A stretch of DNA of 64,000 bases, taken from NCBI RefSeq assembly GCF_010093535.1, contig NW_022985164.1, positions 747,240 through 811,239 on the forward strand, in the 5' to 3' direction. Made by a program: the position numbers and the translations under genes. Each line of letters opens with the position of its first letter. Positions within the stretch are counted from its first letter, which is position 1. Below the pieces are notes generated by a model that saw nothing but the letters and a program-made list of their open reading frames with translations, searched no databases and had not been told where the DNA came from. Below, piece by piece: positions 12,800 to 24,232 of the stretch. Source of the DNA: Lindgomyces ingoldianus. Lineage: Eukaryota > Ascomycota > Dothideomycetes > Pleosporales > Lindgomycetaceae.

Positions 12800-13280
12800 G
12801 CAATACAACACAAAATATTATTTAAAGTCTACTTTTACTACTTTCTTACATGTATATAAGTTATGCCTAGTTTAATTACACTGCTTATATTACTTTTAAC
12901 TTAGCTTACTTTTTTTAGCGCGCACTTATGTCTTTAGCTTCTTTTTATTACTACACGCTTTAAACTCCTTTAAAGCAGTTAGATAAGCTTTATTTTTAAC
13001 TATTAAAGTTTTTTTTGCTTAAATATACTTTCTTTTATGTAATCTATGTTATGTAGCAGCCTTATTTACTGCTTAAAGCTTTATAATCTTTTTTTACACT
13101 AACACTAGCTTATGCGCAATAATTACTACCCTCTTTAAACCCTTCTTAAAGGCTTTTACTATAGACATTAGTAAGCTATCTACATGCCTCTAAATTCTTA
13201 CCTTTATAAGCATTAATTATAACCTAAATTTAAAAGTATTACTTAGAGTTTATAACTACTAAGGCTTATTATTAATAAGT
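12800..13280 (-). pseudogene. Z transposase, C-terminal part
   Basis: The minus-strand reading is homologous to the C-terminal third of the Xp transposase (21,130-21,590), including the long basic stretch and the start of a Cys/His cluster. It joins the N-terminal part at 22,050 once X-A is removed. It is full of stop codons. Confidence 0.75.
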
Positions 13281-13479
13281 AGTAACGTACTTCACAGGCG
13301 AGTTGCTTACACACCTAAGTTGCTTACTTTTGCTAAGACCCTACTAAACTACTCTTCCTACACTAATGCATTCCCTACAACACTACTTAGACGCGCTAAA
13401 AGAACATTAGATACAGCTTACACTCTAAGCTTTTAAATAAGACATAAAACTCTTAAAGAAATGTGCTATAGCTATATAT

Positions 13480-13797
13480 TGTCACAGTATCCTCCCCAGA
13501 TCCCAGACATAACTGTATTAGACGCGTACTAGAGTATTATTAGTGCACGTCTAACACAAACACAACATAACACAGACATAAACTTAAGCATAAACTACTT
13601 TAACACTAACTAAACCTAGAACAAGCTTAATTTATACCTAAAGTGCTTAGACTTCTAAGCTAAGTATTTAATTACTAATTTTCTCTTAAACTTTTTTATT
13701 TCTTACATAATGTCTTATACCTACTATAATACCTTATATAGTAATTAAACTAGACCTCTGTAAAGCTTTATAACCTTACTTATGTATAATTATAACA
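13480..13797 (+). repeat. G1b 5' LTR (318 bp)
   Basis: Starts TGTCACAGTATCCTCCCC, with outer CCA-type sites intact, and ends TATAATTATAACA, RIP-mutated relative to the outer end of the right LTR. Confidence 0.95.
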
Positions 13798-13849
13798 TTA
13801 TGTTGTGTTAAAACTCTAGCTAAGAATAGCCTCTAAATTTAATTTAATA

Positions 13850-16800
13850 AGCTTAGTACTTACATAACTTTAAGCTATTAAAGTAAGCTAAAAAGCCTTC
13901 TAAAAAGTGCTTACTTTATAAAAAAGCTACTATATTATAAGCTTTAAAGCTTTTTAAAAAGACTTTAAAAAATAGCTTTATGTTATTAAGTAGTCTATTT
14001 TTACTTTAACTTTTATTATAGTAGTAAAAACTAAGAACTTACTAGCCTTAAAGCCTACTTAAAAGTCTAGAGATAGCTTAACTCTTTTCTACCTAACACT
14101 GCTTATAACTTGTAACTTTTCTAACTTAGTAATAAAATCTAACTAACTCCCTAATCCCCTACTATTTAATAAAAAATAAAAAAACTTACTTTTCTTTCTA
14201 CATAAGCTTTAATATAAACTTAAAGAAAATGCAGACTAATTCTCCTTTAAACACTTTTAGTTACTATATGCCTACTTTTAACTTAACTATAATATAACAG
14301 CCTTAATTAACTTACTAATAAATAAAGATATTATTAACTTAAATTAATTTATAGTGTTTTTATAAGTAACTTATAAAAACCTAAATAAAAAGTTAATAGC
14401 CTTAAGTTACCTAAACACTTTATAATAAAAAAAGAAAAGCTTTACTTTACACTTTACTAAGTTCTACTAACTTATATTTAATATAGGCCTAAATAAGATA
14501 GGTCTAATTATAGCCTTATATAACTCCCTCTTAACTAAACTATAACGTGCTATAGTAAAAGAACCCCTTTTAAATAACCTTAACATGTATGCAAACCTAA
14601 TTACTACCTATAATAATAACATAAGGTTCCTCCCTGTACAAGCCCTAATACGCCCCTAAACTAGCGCAGTTATAAATAAAGACTTTAATGTAATAAAAAT
14701 TAATTTAAATTATACTTTAGTTAGTTCTAGAAAGTGTAAAGATTATAAGAAAAAAAGTTAATACTTTAAGTGCAGTAAGTATAGTTATATTTTTTAAAAC
14801 TGCTTTATTCCTTTTTTTTTAAGTCTGTGTAAGTAGCGCTGCTAGCACTTATTAAAGATTTTTACTATTTTAATCTTATTTTTATAAGGGCTTTAACTTA
14901 TATTTAAGCTCTAATCTCTCTTGCTACTCTTAACATAGCTGCAGCTATAGCAGTAGAAGCCTGCAAAAAGGCTTGTCCTAGGGCTAAGTTACCCTCTAAG
15001 ACTAATTTAACACTAGATCTTTACTAACCTATAAGCTAAGTCCCCTACTAATAACTAAAAGTACTAAGTTAATATTCTTATATATTTATAATAAGAAACT
15101 ATATTAGCTCTAATATAAGCTTTTATTAACTTAGAAGTAAACAGCATAAGTTACATTAATAAAAAACTAGCATGTAAACTAAATCTTTAATTAACACTAC
15201 TTACCTAAATAATTTACTTAACTAGATTTAATAAAAAATAACTTAAAAAAGGTTTTATCTTTTATACTATAACTATTATAATTACCTACTAACACTATAA
15301 AAAGTAGATTAAGCGCTATATAATAAATATAAGATGTTATAACTTAATTCTAGGACAACTATAGCTGTATTAGCATAAAGTTACTTTTAATTACTAAAAG
15401 TAAGTTCTAAACTTTAACTCTTTTTAATGCTAAGACATATGCTTATACTTACACCTAAATAATACTTAAGTAGCACTTAATATAGAAGGTCTTTAGACCT
15501 ACTTTTTAATAACTTAGAGAAAAACTACTTAAGTAAGGCTAACAAGCTAGGCCTTTTACTAAAATAGGCTATATAAAATAATTTAATAACTACTTAAACT
15601 TAAAGAAAAGAAAGCCTTTAAAAAATCTTTACTTACCTAATTTAAACACAAACTAGGACTTAAATAATAAATAGACATCTACTACATAGAACTTACTCTG
15701 TTTATAACTCTAGCTTAATAACTAGATTATAAAATCTACATAGTTATAATTTCTAATATAGACTAAGCTTTAGCTCTTTAAAAACACACTAACTTAAGAA
15801 TAATAGTCTCTTAAAACTACTATAACTTATTATATATCTTTTTTTAAAATAAGTCTAATAAGCTTTTAATATAATGTCTATATAATTACTAAATAACTTT
15901 TAAGCCTAGTAAACAACCTAGTTATAGGCTACTATATAAGATGTTACTAAATAAATTAAAAGTGCTCTAAAAATACCTTAATAAGAACCTAAAAAAAAGG
16001 TTTATTTAAGCTAGCTTCTTACTAGTAGTGTTACCTATACTATTTATAAAGAAACTTAAAAGTAGGCTTTAATTCTGTGTTAACTACTAAAGACTAAACA
16101 CTATTACTATTAAAAACTAATACTTAATTTCTTTTTTATAGAAAACTCTAAGCTAACTAAGTAAAGTAAAGTATTTTATAAAGTTAGATATTATTACTAC
16201 CTTTAATAAGCTAAGAATAGTAAAGGGTAATAAGTAGCTAACAGCATTTTAGACCTAATATAAACTATTTAAGTACCTAGTAATGCCTTTTAGCTTAGCT
16301 AACACACCTAGTACTTTTTAACATTTTGTAAACAACTTACTCTAACTCTACCTAGACATGTTCTGCACTATGTATATTAACAATATTCTAATCTATAGTA
16401 ATAGCCTTTTAAAGCATAAACAGTATGTACGCCTAGTGCTAAAAGCTATAAAAAAAGCAGGTCTATAACTTAACATAGACAAATATAAGTTCTACTAATT
16501 AAAGGTTACATATTTAGAATATGTAATCTTTATAAATAGCTTCTAAATAAACCCTATTAAGGTTTAGACTATGCTAGATTAGTAATACTTAAAAGACATA
16601 AAAGATGTTTAAGCCTTTATAAAATTTACTAACTTTTACTAATAATTTATTAATAACTTTTTATAGTAAGTAAGCCTTATAATTACACTTACTAAGAAAG
16701 AGATTTAATTNNNNNNNNNNTTTATAAAATTTACTAACTTTTACTAATAATTTATTAATAACTTTTTATAGTAAGTAAGCCTTATAATTACACTTACTAA

Positions 16801-18915
16801 GAAAGAGATTTAATTTAACTTTAACTTAAATTACTAATAGTTTTTTAACTAGCTAAAAAAATCTTTTACTAAAGCTCTAATACTTTACTACTTTAACTTT
16901 AAACTACTAATACTTATAGAAGCTAATGCCTTAGACTACGTAGTAGTAGGAGTTCTTTTCTAGACTAAGCTAGACAGGACTATTAGGCCTATTACATACT
17001 TCTTAAAAAGAATAAGCCTTACAAAAGGTAATTATAAAATTTATAATAAGAAATTACTTGCTATAGTATACTACTTTAAACAATAGCAACCTAAACTAGA
17101 AGGTGCAGCGCATCTAATATAGGTTTTATCTAACTATAAAAACTTATAGTACTTTGTAACTATAAAACAACTTAGCTACTAATAAGCTTATTAGTCTAAA
17201 TACTTATTTTATTTTAATTTTAAAATTACTTATTATCTTAGTTAAGACAGAGGGAAACTAGATGCCTTTATAAGGCAATTTTAAAATGTCTTTACTTAGA
17301 AAGAAGTGTAAAAGGCTTAATACTAAACTTTGCTTTAACTTAAGCTATTTTTAGACCTTAACTTAAATAAAATAAATTAGATAATTAATTAGATTATTAC
17401 TAATAAGTATTTAAATAATAAATTTATCTAAGAAACCTTAGACCTGCTTTAAAATAGCGCTAGTTAGTTAAAAAAGGTAACACTAGCTAACTATAAAAAC
17501 TAAAATAGTAAGCTATATTACTGTAACTAACTTATAATCTTTAATTCTAACAAACTAAGAATTAAACTACTCTAAATTATACATAACTTGCCTATTAAAG
17601 AACACCTAGGCAGAGGAAAGACTCTTAACCTACTATAGAGAGAGTACTACTAGCCCTGCATGTTCTATACTGTACGCTAATATGTATTATGTTACTATAC
17701 TTACTGTAAAGTAAAGGCCTTTTAAGAAAAGTATAATAGCCTACTTAAACTACTTCTAATCTTTAAATAAGCTTAAAAAGATATATTAATTAATTTTATT
17801 ATAGACCTACTTTTATCTAAAGAGTATATAAATATTATAGTAGTTGTTAATTACTTAACTAAGTATTAACACTTAATACTATGTTCCTCTATAACTGCCC
17901 CTAATATAGCCTAGTTATTCTACTAATATATATAAGTTTACTATAGCCTGCCTAATATAATTATATTAGACAGAGGTACATAGTCTGTCTTAGCCTTCTA
18001 GGATAAACTTTATAAATAGCTTTAAATTATTTTCTATCTATCTATAGCTTTTTACCTAGAGACTAACAGCTAGACTAAGAATGTAAACACTATAATAAAA
18101 TAAGTCTTATAAGTGTATATAAACTACTAGTAAAATAACTAGGTAAAATAGTTAGCTACAGCATAGTTTAAAGCTAATAACATAATATTTAAATTAACAT
18201 AAGTATTCTTATTCTTAGTAAACTATAGATACTACCTTTAAATAAGATTTAAACTACTTTTAAATACTCTCTAACTAACTTATTAATTTATATAAGTAAT
18301 AAATGTAAACAGACTTATTAATAAAATCTAAAATATATTTAAATATGTTTATAAAAAGCTTACATAAGCTTAAGCTTTTTAATAAGAGTACATAAACTAA
18401 TTTTAAACCTCTGCCCCTGTGTATACAGCTAGTAAGAAGGTCTAGCTAGACGCTAAAAATATCTAAATAAACTAATAATTAAAGAAACTTAATTAAAAGA
18501 ACTTTAGCCTTTTTACAGTAGCTTATATAGTCTTATTACATACTTACTAATTAATTCTACCTAACAGCATAAAGATACACCCTGTGTTCTATGTATTGTT
18601 GCTGCGCTAAGTAGCCTTTAAATCTAACTATCTACCTAAACAGCTAAACCTGCTACCTAAACTTATTATTATAAATAATAAACTAAAATATATTATAAAA
18701 GATGTTAAATAGATCTAGTTTAATAAGAAGAAACATATCTATAAATACTTTATAAAATAGACTAGATATAACAAACTGTTATAAAAACTTACAAAAGCCT
18801 TATAAAAGAACTCTGTAGTAACTTAATTCTATGCCTAATACCTATCTAAACTAAACTTGTACTCTAATAAAGACAACCTAATGCTAGAACTACTAATGTA
18901 AAGGATTTCTTTCCT
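13850..18915 (+). pseudogene. G1b gag-pol remnant (protease, RT, RNase H, integrase)
   Basis: The order gag-protease-RT-RNase H-integrase identifies Gypsy. RT spans about 16,020-16,560: KLDIITTFNKLRI near 16,180, YLVMPFSLANTPSTF near 16,270-16,320, and CTMYINNILIY near 16,360-16,400, where the catalytic DD is now NN. RNase H is about 16,890-17,260 (IEANALDYVVVGVLF, then YNKKLLAIV). Integrase is about 17,560-18,060, with a CMFYTVRQYV segment and LDRGTQSV. Stop codons are scattered throughout. The gag part upstream is not resolvable by eye. The duplicated 95 bp at the N gap also breaks the reading. Confidence 0.85.
16616..16815. other. Assembly gap flanked by a 95-bp exact duplication
   Basis: Ten N (16711-16720) lie between two identical 95-bp stretches (16616-16710 and 16721-16815). 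G1a has the sequence once. This is an unjoined contig overlap. Confidence 0.9.
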
Positions 18916-18931
18916 AATAAGGGGGGAGTAC
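18916..18931 (+). other. G1b polypurine tract
   Basis: AATAAGGGGGGAGTAC directly precedes the 3' LTR. This is the usual plus-strand primer site of Gypsy elements and fixes the orientation. The same tract in reverse is at 1628-1644 in G1a. Confidence 0.85.
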
Positions 18932-19249
18932 TGTTACAGTATCCTCCCTAGATCCTAGACATAACTATATTAGACGCGTACTAGAGTATTTTTAGTGCAC
19001 GTCTAACATAAATATAACATAATATAAACATAAACTTAAGCATAAACTGCCTTAACACTAACTAAACTTAGAATAGGCTTAATTTATACTTAAAGTGCTT
19101 AGACTTCTAAGCTAAGTATTTAATTACTAATTTTTTTCTAAACCTTCCTGTTCCTCACACAACGTCTTGTACCTACCATAATACCTCACGTAGTAATTGA
19201 ACTAGACCTCTGTGAAGCTCTATAACCTTACTCGTGCACAATCGTGACA
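18932..19249 (+). repeat. G1b 3' LTR (318 bp)
   Basis: The inner start TGTTACAGTATCCTCCCTAG is mutated. The outer 110 bp (about 19141-19249) keep CpG and CCT/CTCAC-type sites and end TCGTGACA. Target duplication TATAT follows. Confidence 0.95.
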
Positions 19250-19868
19250 TATATAAAGTCTTATAAAAGATAATAAATAACTATAGCGCTAGACAACCTT
19301 TATAAGCTAATTCTACAGCTAAATTATAGAAGCTAGGTAATAAAAAAGAGCAGGTAATTATTAAGACTATACTTAAGCTATATACGCAAAGAATTTCCCC
19401 TTAGATAGCATTTATAGCTAATATAGCTAATTCTTTGCGCGCTAAGCATAATCTAGGCTATATTTACATAAACTAGCCTAGTATGTTTATAAAGCGTTAT
19501 TTAGAGCTTAAAGTAAAGTTTTAAGCGCAAGTATAGTTAAAAGATATTTAGCTAATTATAAACTTTATCTTACTAAAGTTATACATGTTATTATTCTAAA
19601 TGCTATACTTAGCTTTAATATTCTTTACAAGGCTAAACCTGCTTTAAATTACTCTAGAACTCTTATAAAAAGCTCTCTTATAGTTATACTTACGCTTAAA
19701 TGTTACTTTAAGCTCTAAATAACGCTTTATAAACGTACTAAGCTAGTTTATGCAAACATAGCCTAGATTATACTTAGTGCGCAAAGAATTAGCTATATTA
19801 GCTATAAATGCTATCTAAGGGGAAATCTCTTGCGCATAACGTACTTTATAGGCGAGTTGCTCATACAC

Positions 19869-19884
19869 TGTCACGGTATCCTCC
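19869..19884 (+). repeat. 16-bp G1 LTR tip inside the Xp left TIR
   Basis: TGTCACGGTATCCTCC interrupts the TIR between ACAC and CTAAG. All other TIR copies in the window read ACACCTAAG-like here. The 16 bases equal the start of the G1 LTR, in its unmutated form. Confidence 0.8.
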
Positions 19885-20129
19885 CTAAGTTGCTTACTTT
19901 TGCTAAGACCCTACCACACTACTCTTTCTACACTAATGCATTTCTAATAACACTACTTAAACGTGTTAAAAGAATATTAGATGCAGCTTATGCTTTAGGC
20001 TTTTAAATAAAACGTGCCACTTTCTAACTAACATGCTGCAGCTATCTACAGGGTCTCTTAAAAGATAATAAGTAACTAATGCGCTAGACAACTTTTTTAA
20101 GCTAATTATACAGCTAACTTACAGAAGCT

Positions 20130-21590
20130 AGATAATAATAAGAAGTAGGTAATTATTTAGCATATACTTAAGCTAGATGCGTAAGGATTTCCCCCCTAGC
20201 TAGTAGCTGTGGCTAATATAGCTAATTTTTTACACGCTAAGTGTAATATAGGCTATGTTAGCATAAACTAGCCTAATATGTTTGTTAAGCATTACTTAGA
20301 GCTTAAAGTAAAGTTTAAGTGTAAGTATAACTATAAAAAAGCTTTTTATAAAAATCTTATAGTAATTTAAGGCTAGTTTAACTTTATAAAGAATATTAAA
20401 GCTTAGTATAGTATCTAGAATAATAACATGTATAACTTTAATAAAATAGAGTTTATAATAAGCTAGATATCTACTAGAGTAGTTGTTATAAGTTTAGAGA
20501 GATAAGGACAGCTAAAAGCAGTCTAGCTAGGTAACTAGGAGTAGACACCAGCTATCTAGAGCATTAATGCTAAAAGGTAGGCTATTCTGCCTTTTATTAT
20601 CTTTTAGGGTGGTAACTACTTTTTAAACTAGTATAAAAAGAAAAATTTACTCTAAAATTAGATTATTATAATTTTTAAGCGTAGCTAGACTACTAATTAG
20701 CTTAGTCTAGACTAGTTAAAGCACTTTAATGTGCATATAAAAAAGTGTACTGTTAGCAGCTACTATCTGCTAGTTATTAACAGCTATAAGAGCTATAACT
20801 TACTTTATTTTTAGTAATACTATAAGGATAATAAGATTATTACTATTTACATACTTTTTTACTTATTACACCTTTTATAGCTACTTAATGTGGGTTATTT
20901 TACTCTTTTAAAGAAAGTGTATAAGTGCTAAGCTAAAAACCTTATGCACAACTAAATTACTTATATTATAAAGATAGAGTTTCTGCTATGCTTTAAAGCA
21001 GCCTATAATGCTGTAATTACTTCTAGTAATATCTAAAAAAGGTTCTAAGGCGCTAGATTAGTTCCTTTTAACCTATAACAAGTTATAATAGGCCTTAATG
21101 TAAAGTTGCGCACTCTATTACTACTACTACCTATATATAATAAGCCCTAGCAGTTGTAAACTCTAAGTAATACCTTAAAACTTAAGTTATAATTAATGCT
21201 TATAAAAATAAAGATTTAAAAGCATATAAATAGTTTACTAACTTTTATAGTTAAAGTGTTTAAAAAGGTCTTAAAGGAGGTAGTAATAATTACACATAAG
21301 CTAGTATTAGTGTAATAAGAAATTACTAAGCTTTAAGCAGCTAATAAGGCTACTACATAACATAAATTACATAAAAGAAAGTAGATTAAAGTAGAAAAAA
21401 CCTTAATAATTTAAAAAAGCCTACGCTTAATAGCTCTAAAGGAGTTTAAGGCGCGCAGTAATAAGAAGAAGGCAAAGAAGCAAGTGCAAGCTAAAGTAGG
21501 TAAGCTATTCTAAAGGCGCTGCAGACAGTGCAATTAGACTAGGCATAACACGCAAATGTGTAAGCAAGAAGCAGAAGTAGTATCTAAATA
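20130..21590 (+). pseudogene. Xp transposase remnant (CENPB-type HTH plus DDE)
   Basis: In order: a helix-turn-helix region reading GFPP*LVAVANIANFLHAK (about 20,185-20,245) and FVKHYLELKVKF (about 20,280-20,320), typical of fungal pogo transposases; YNFNKIEF (about 20,430), where FDETGF has lost its Asp; LLVINSYKSY (about 20,770-20,800), the decayed second Asp motif; LLNVGYF (about 20,885); GARLVPFNL (about 21,050); a basic tail; and a Cys/His cluster CRRCRQCN..RHNTQMC (about 21,510-21,560). The changes are the expected G-to-A or C-to-T. It would act in the nucleus as a TA-specific cut-and-paste transposase. No frame is intact. Confidence 0.88.
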
Positions 21591-22049
21591 ATATTCTAGG
21601 CTGTACTGTACTATATAGTGCTAGAGCAGGTTGTTATAGGCTATAATAGAGTTTATTAGGGTGGGGTCTTAGCAAAAGTAAGCAACTCAGGTGTGTGAGC
21701 GACTCGCCTATAAAGTACGTTATAGCTTAAGTATAGTTTTAATAATTACCTGCTTTTTTTTATTACTTAGCCTTTATAATTTAGCTGTAGAATTAGCTTG
21801 TAAAGGTTGTCTAGCGCTATAGTTATTTGTTATTTTTTATAAGACTTTACATATAGCTATAGCATATTTCTTTAAGAGTTTTATGTCTTGTTTAAAAGCT
21901 TAGAGCATAAGCTGTATCTAACATTCTTTTAGCGCGTCTAAGTAGTGTTGTAGGGAATGCATTAGTGTAGGAAGGGTAGTTTAGTAGGGTCTTAGCAAAA
22001 GTAAGCAACTTAGGTGTGTAAGCAACTTGCCTGTGAAGTACGTTAGTAG

Positions 22050-23200
22050 TAATAAAGTATATAACTAGATATTAAAAGCTATTTTAACTTATTTTAGGTT
22101 AAATAAGACTAAACTAGCGCTTTAAACCCCTTTTTAGATATTACTAGAAGTAATTACTATATTATAAGTGTGTATAAAGCATAGTAGAAACTTAAGTTTT
22201 ATAATATAAGTAATTTAGTTATACATAAAATCTTTAGCTTAGCGCCTATATACCTTCTTTAAAAAAGCAAAATAACTTACATTAAAAAGCTATAAAAGGT
22301 GTAATAAGTGTAAAAGCATGTAAATAGTAATAATTTTATTCTTCTTATAGTACTACTAAAAATTAAGTAAGTTATAGCTCTTATAGCTATTAATAATAAA
22401 AAGCTAATAAGCGCCTATAACCTTTTTTTATATGCTTATTAAAGTGCTTTAACTACTGCAGCCTAAGCTTATTTATTGTCTAGCTATTTTTAGAGACTGT
22501 AATAACTTAGTTTTAAAGTAGATTCTTTTTTTTATACTAGGCAAAAAAGTAATAGCAGCCCTTAAAAATAATAAAAAGTAAAATAGCCTACTTTATTATA
22601 TTAATACTCTAGATAACTATTATCTACTTTTTATTACTTTACTATATTACTTTTAGCTGTTTTTATCTTTTTAAAGCTATAATAACTACTTTAGTTAATA
22701 TTTAGCCTATTATAAAGCTTAACTTATTAAAGTTATATATGTCTTTATTTTAAATACTATACTTAGCTTTTATGTTAGCTACTAGGCAAAACTAGCCTTA
22801 GATAACCTTTAGATTTTCATAAAGTGCTTTTTTATAATTATACTTATAATTAAACTTTATTATAAACTTAAGGTAGTGCTTAACTTATATACTAGGCTAG
22901 TTTAAGCTAACCTAGCCTAGATTACGCTTTACGCGTAAGAAATTAGCTATATTAGCTATAGCTGTAAGCTTAAAAAAATCTGTGTATAATAAGCTTAAGT
23001 ATATACTTAACAACTACTTTTTTTTAAGCTTAGTTAGATTCCTTAATTTAAGCTAGTATTCTGCTTATAAAGGCTCTTTAGCGTGTTAATTGCTTAGTGT
23101 TATGTAAAAAACATTATAAATAGCTATAGCGCATTATAAGAAAAGTTTTAAGTTTTATTTAAAAGCTTAAAAAGTAAGCTGTATTTAATATTCTTTAAAA
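22050..23200 (-). pseudogene. Z transposase, N-terminal and catalytic part
   Basis: On the minus strand one frame shows the CENPB-type helix-turn-helix region usual for fungal pogo transposases: FFKLTAIANIANFLRVKR near 22,920-22,980, followed by a VKHYLKF segment. Then comes IYNFNKLSFIIG near 22,700-22,745, where the first catalytic Asp of the FDETGF motif has become Asn. Stops are frequent. The remaining C-terminal codons are at 12,800-13,280 beyond the X-A insertion. Function when alive: cut-and-paste DNA transposition at TA sites. Confidence 0.75.
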
Positions 23201-23293
23201 GATTTAATCTAGTGTTATTATTAAGGCATTATATAGATAGGTAGAGTGTGGTAGGGGCTTAGCAAAAGTGGCCGGCCAACCCGTTAGGTACGT

Positions 23294-23695
23294 TGCTGCG
23301 CATAGATAAACTCTTATTAAGACTTACTAAGGTAGTAATTTTTACTAAGTTTAATATTTACATAGCTTTTAATAAAATTAGAATAGATCTAAGCTTTAAA
23401 AAGTGTACTACCTTTTAGACATAATATAAAACTTATAAGTATAAAGTTTTGCTTTTTAGATTATGTAATAGTCTAGTAACTTACTAGTGCTATATAAATA
23501 ATATATTAATTAACTATTTAAACAACTTTTATATTACTTATCTAAATAACATTTTTATCTACTTTAAAAATAAAGTAACTTATATTTTTTATATTAAAAA
23601 AGTTTTAAAAAGACTCTAGTAAGCAAAATTATAAGTAAAGATTAAAAAAAGTAAATTTTATATTACTTAAATAAAGTATCTTAGCTATATACTTT
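23294..23695 (+). pseudogene. Y1 reverse transcriptase core
   Basis: One frame reads a Gypsy reverse transcriptase: residues like FTKFNIYIAFNKIRI near 23,330-23,375, then LLFRLCNSLVTY (normally FGLCNAPATF), then TYLNNIFIY where the catalytic YLDD has decayed to YLNN (about 23,540-23,565), then a KYLSYI segment near the end. Stops replace several expected Gln and Trp codons. Copia W follows after ACTTT at 23691-23695, and the reading resumes at 37890. Confidence 0.85.
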
Positions 23696-23913
23696 TGTAG
23701 AGGATAAAATAGCCTAGCAGTAGCTGTTTAGAAGATTAGATGAAGTAACTCTGCTATCTAAGAGAGCTGAGGGCTCTCCTTATATACACTAAGCTTTAGA
23801 ACATAATATCTCTAGATCCTGAGCTGCGTCCCAGGCTCTGAGCCCCCAGTACCAGGCTCCAAGCCCCAGTCCCAGGCTCTAAGCCCCAGCCAAGGCTCTC
23901 AGTATACGCGACA
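23696..23913 (-). repeat. W 3' LTR (218 bp) with internal tandem repeats
   Basis: Plus-strand reading TGTAGAGG...CGCGACA. From about 23,830 to 23,900 it holds three to four imperfect copies of a unit of about 22-24 bp built on CCCAGGCTCTAAGCCCCAGT. The first 90 bp keep GAAGATTAGATGAAG and GAGCTGAGGG where the other LTR has the A-substituted form. Confidence 0.92.
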
Positions 23914-23921
23914 CACCCCCC

Positions 23922-23946
23922 AGGTGAGCTGCGCAGCAGCTCACCT
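23922..23946. other. Perfect 11-bp hairpin next to the W 3' LTR
   Basis: AGGTGAGCTGC (23922-23932), loop GCA, GCAGCTCACCT (23936-23946). It lies just inside the LTR, beside a C-run (23914-23921) that would be the polypurine tract on the minus strand. The stem is unmutated although it contains RIP-sensitive TCA and TGA. Confidence 0.8.
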
Positions 23947-24232
23947 GCGTTAAGCGTTAACTTAGCTTGTTAGAGCAGCGCTGTGCGTTTACCCTATGTT
24001 TATGCTTATTGCTTTAGGCAGCGCAATGCTTGTTTCCCTAGGCAGCGCAGGTCACATGTGTGCTGTAATTACTGCAACAGAGGTAAATAAATTCTGCTGC
24101 TTTTTAAGCTTCTTTTCTATAAGTCCTAATAACATGCTGCGTGTAAGTTTATGCTTTTAAGAGCTTTAAAAATAACTTTAAACTTATCTGTAATCTCTAC
24201 TAACATGCATCTGTAGCTTAATAAAGCTAAAA

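Larger units (their letters stand above)
13480..19249 (+). mobile_element. G1b: complete Gypsy element inside X-A
   Basis: This is a 5.77-kb element with 318-bp LTRs, flanked by TATAT (13475-13479 and 19250-19254). It is plus strand: the polypurine tract AATAAGGGGGGAGTAC (18916-18931) precedes the right LTR. It is the same family as G1a in the opposite orientation. It contains an assembly gap (16711-16720). Confidence 0.95.
19839..21720 (+). mobile_element. Xp: full-length pogo/Fot1-type transposon relic
   Basis: This 1,882-bp element has ends ACGTAC...GTACGT and TIRs of about 55 bp, and is flanked by TA (19837-19838 and 21721-21722). It is inserted in the right arm of X-A, where the empty site can be read in X-B (GCGTATATAGC-type). 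It encodes a decayed transposase on the plus strand. Its left TIR carries a 16-bp insert identical to the tip of the G1 LTR (19869-19884). It is the only copy in the window with the full transposase of this family and looks like the parent type of the X foldbacks. Confidence 0.93.
13285..22043. mobile_element. X-A: 1.1-kb foldback pogo derivative with two insertions
   Basis: Net sequence is 13285-13479, 19250-19838 and 21721-22043, which is 1,100 bp once target duplications are removed. It begins ACGTACTTCACAGG, ends in the inverse, and has TA on each side (13283-13284, 22044-22045). The two arms (about 480 bp) are inverted copies of each other, separated by a loop of about 150 bp (19536-19684). 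Both arms match the 5' end of the autonomous pogo Xp and not its 3' end. Gypsy G1b sits in the left arm and Xp in the right arm. Confidence 0.92.
12690..23293 (-). mobile_element. Z: pogo/Fot1-like DNA transposon, split by X-A
   Basis: Terminal inverted repeats start ACGTACCTAAC and include GGCCGGCCAC and a TTTTGC.AAGCCCCTAC block; they are a variant of the ends of the X family. Net length without X-A is about 1,843 bp, usual for fungal pogo elements. The transposase reads on the minus strand, with the N-terminal part at 22,050-23,200 and the C-terminal part at 12,800-13,280. The left flank is TA but the right flank is TG, so the target duplication is not clean. Foldback X-A entered it at 13285 with TA on both sides. 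Confidence 0.85.

Noticed and set aside
23294..23295. TG at the right flank of Z as a target duplication
   Set aside because: The left flank is TA. RIP could turn TG into TA but not the reverse, so I could not decide whether the site was unusual or the edge altered, and made no claim.
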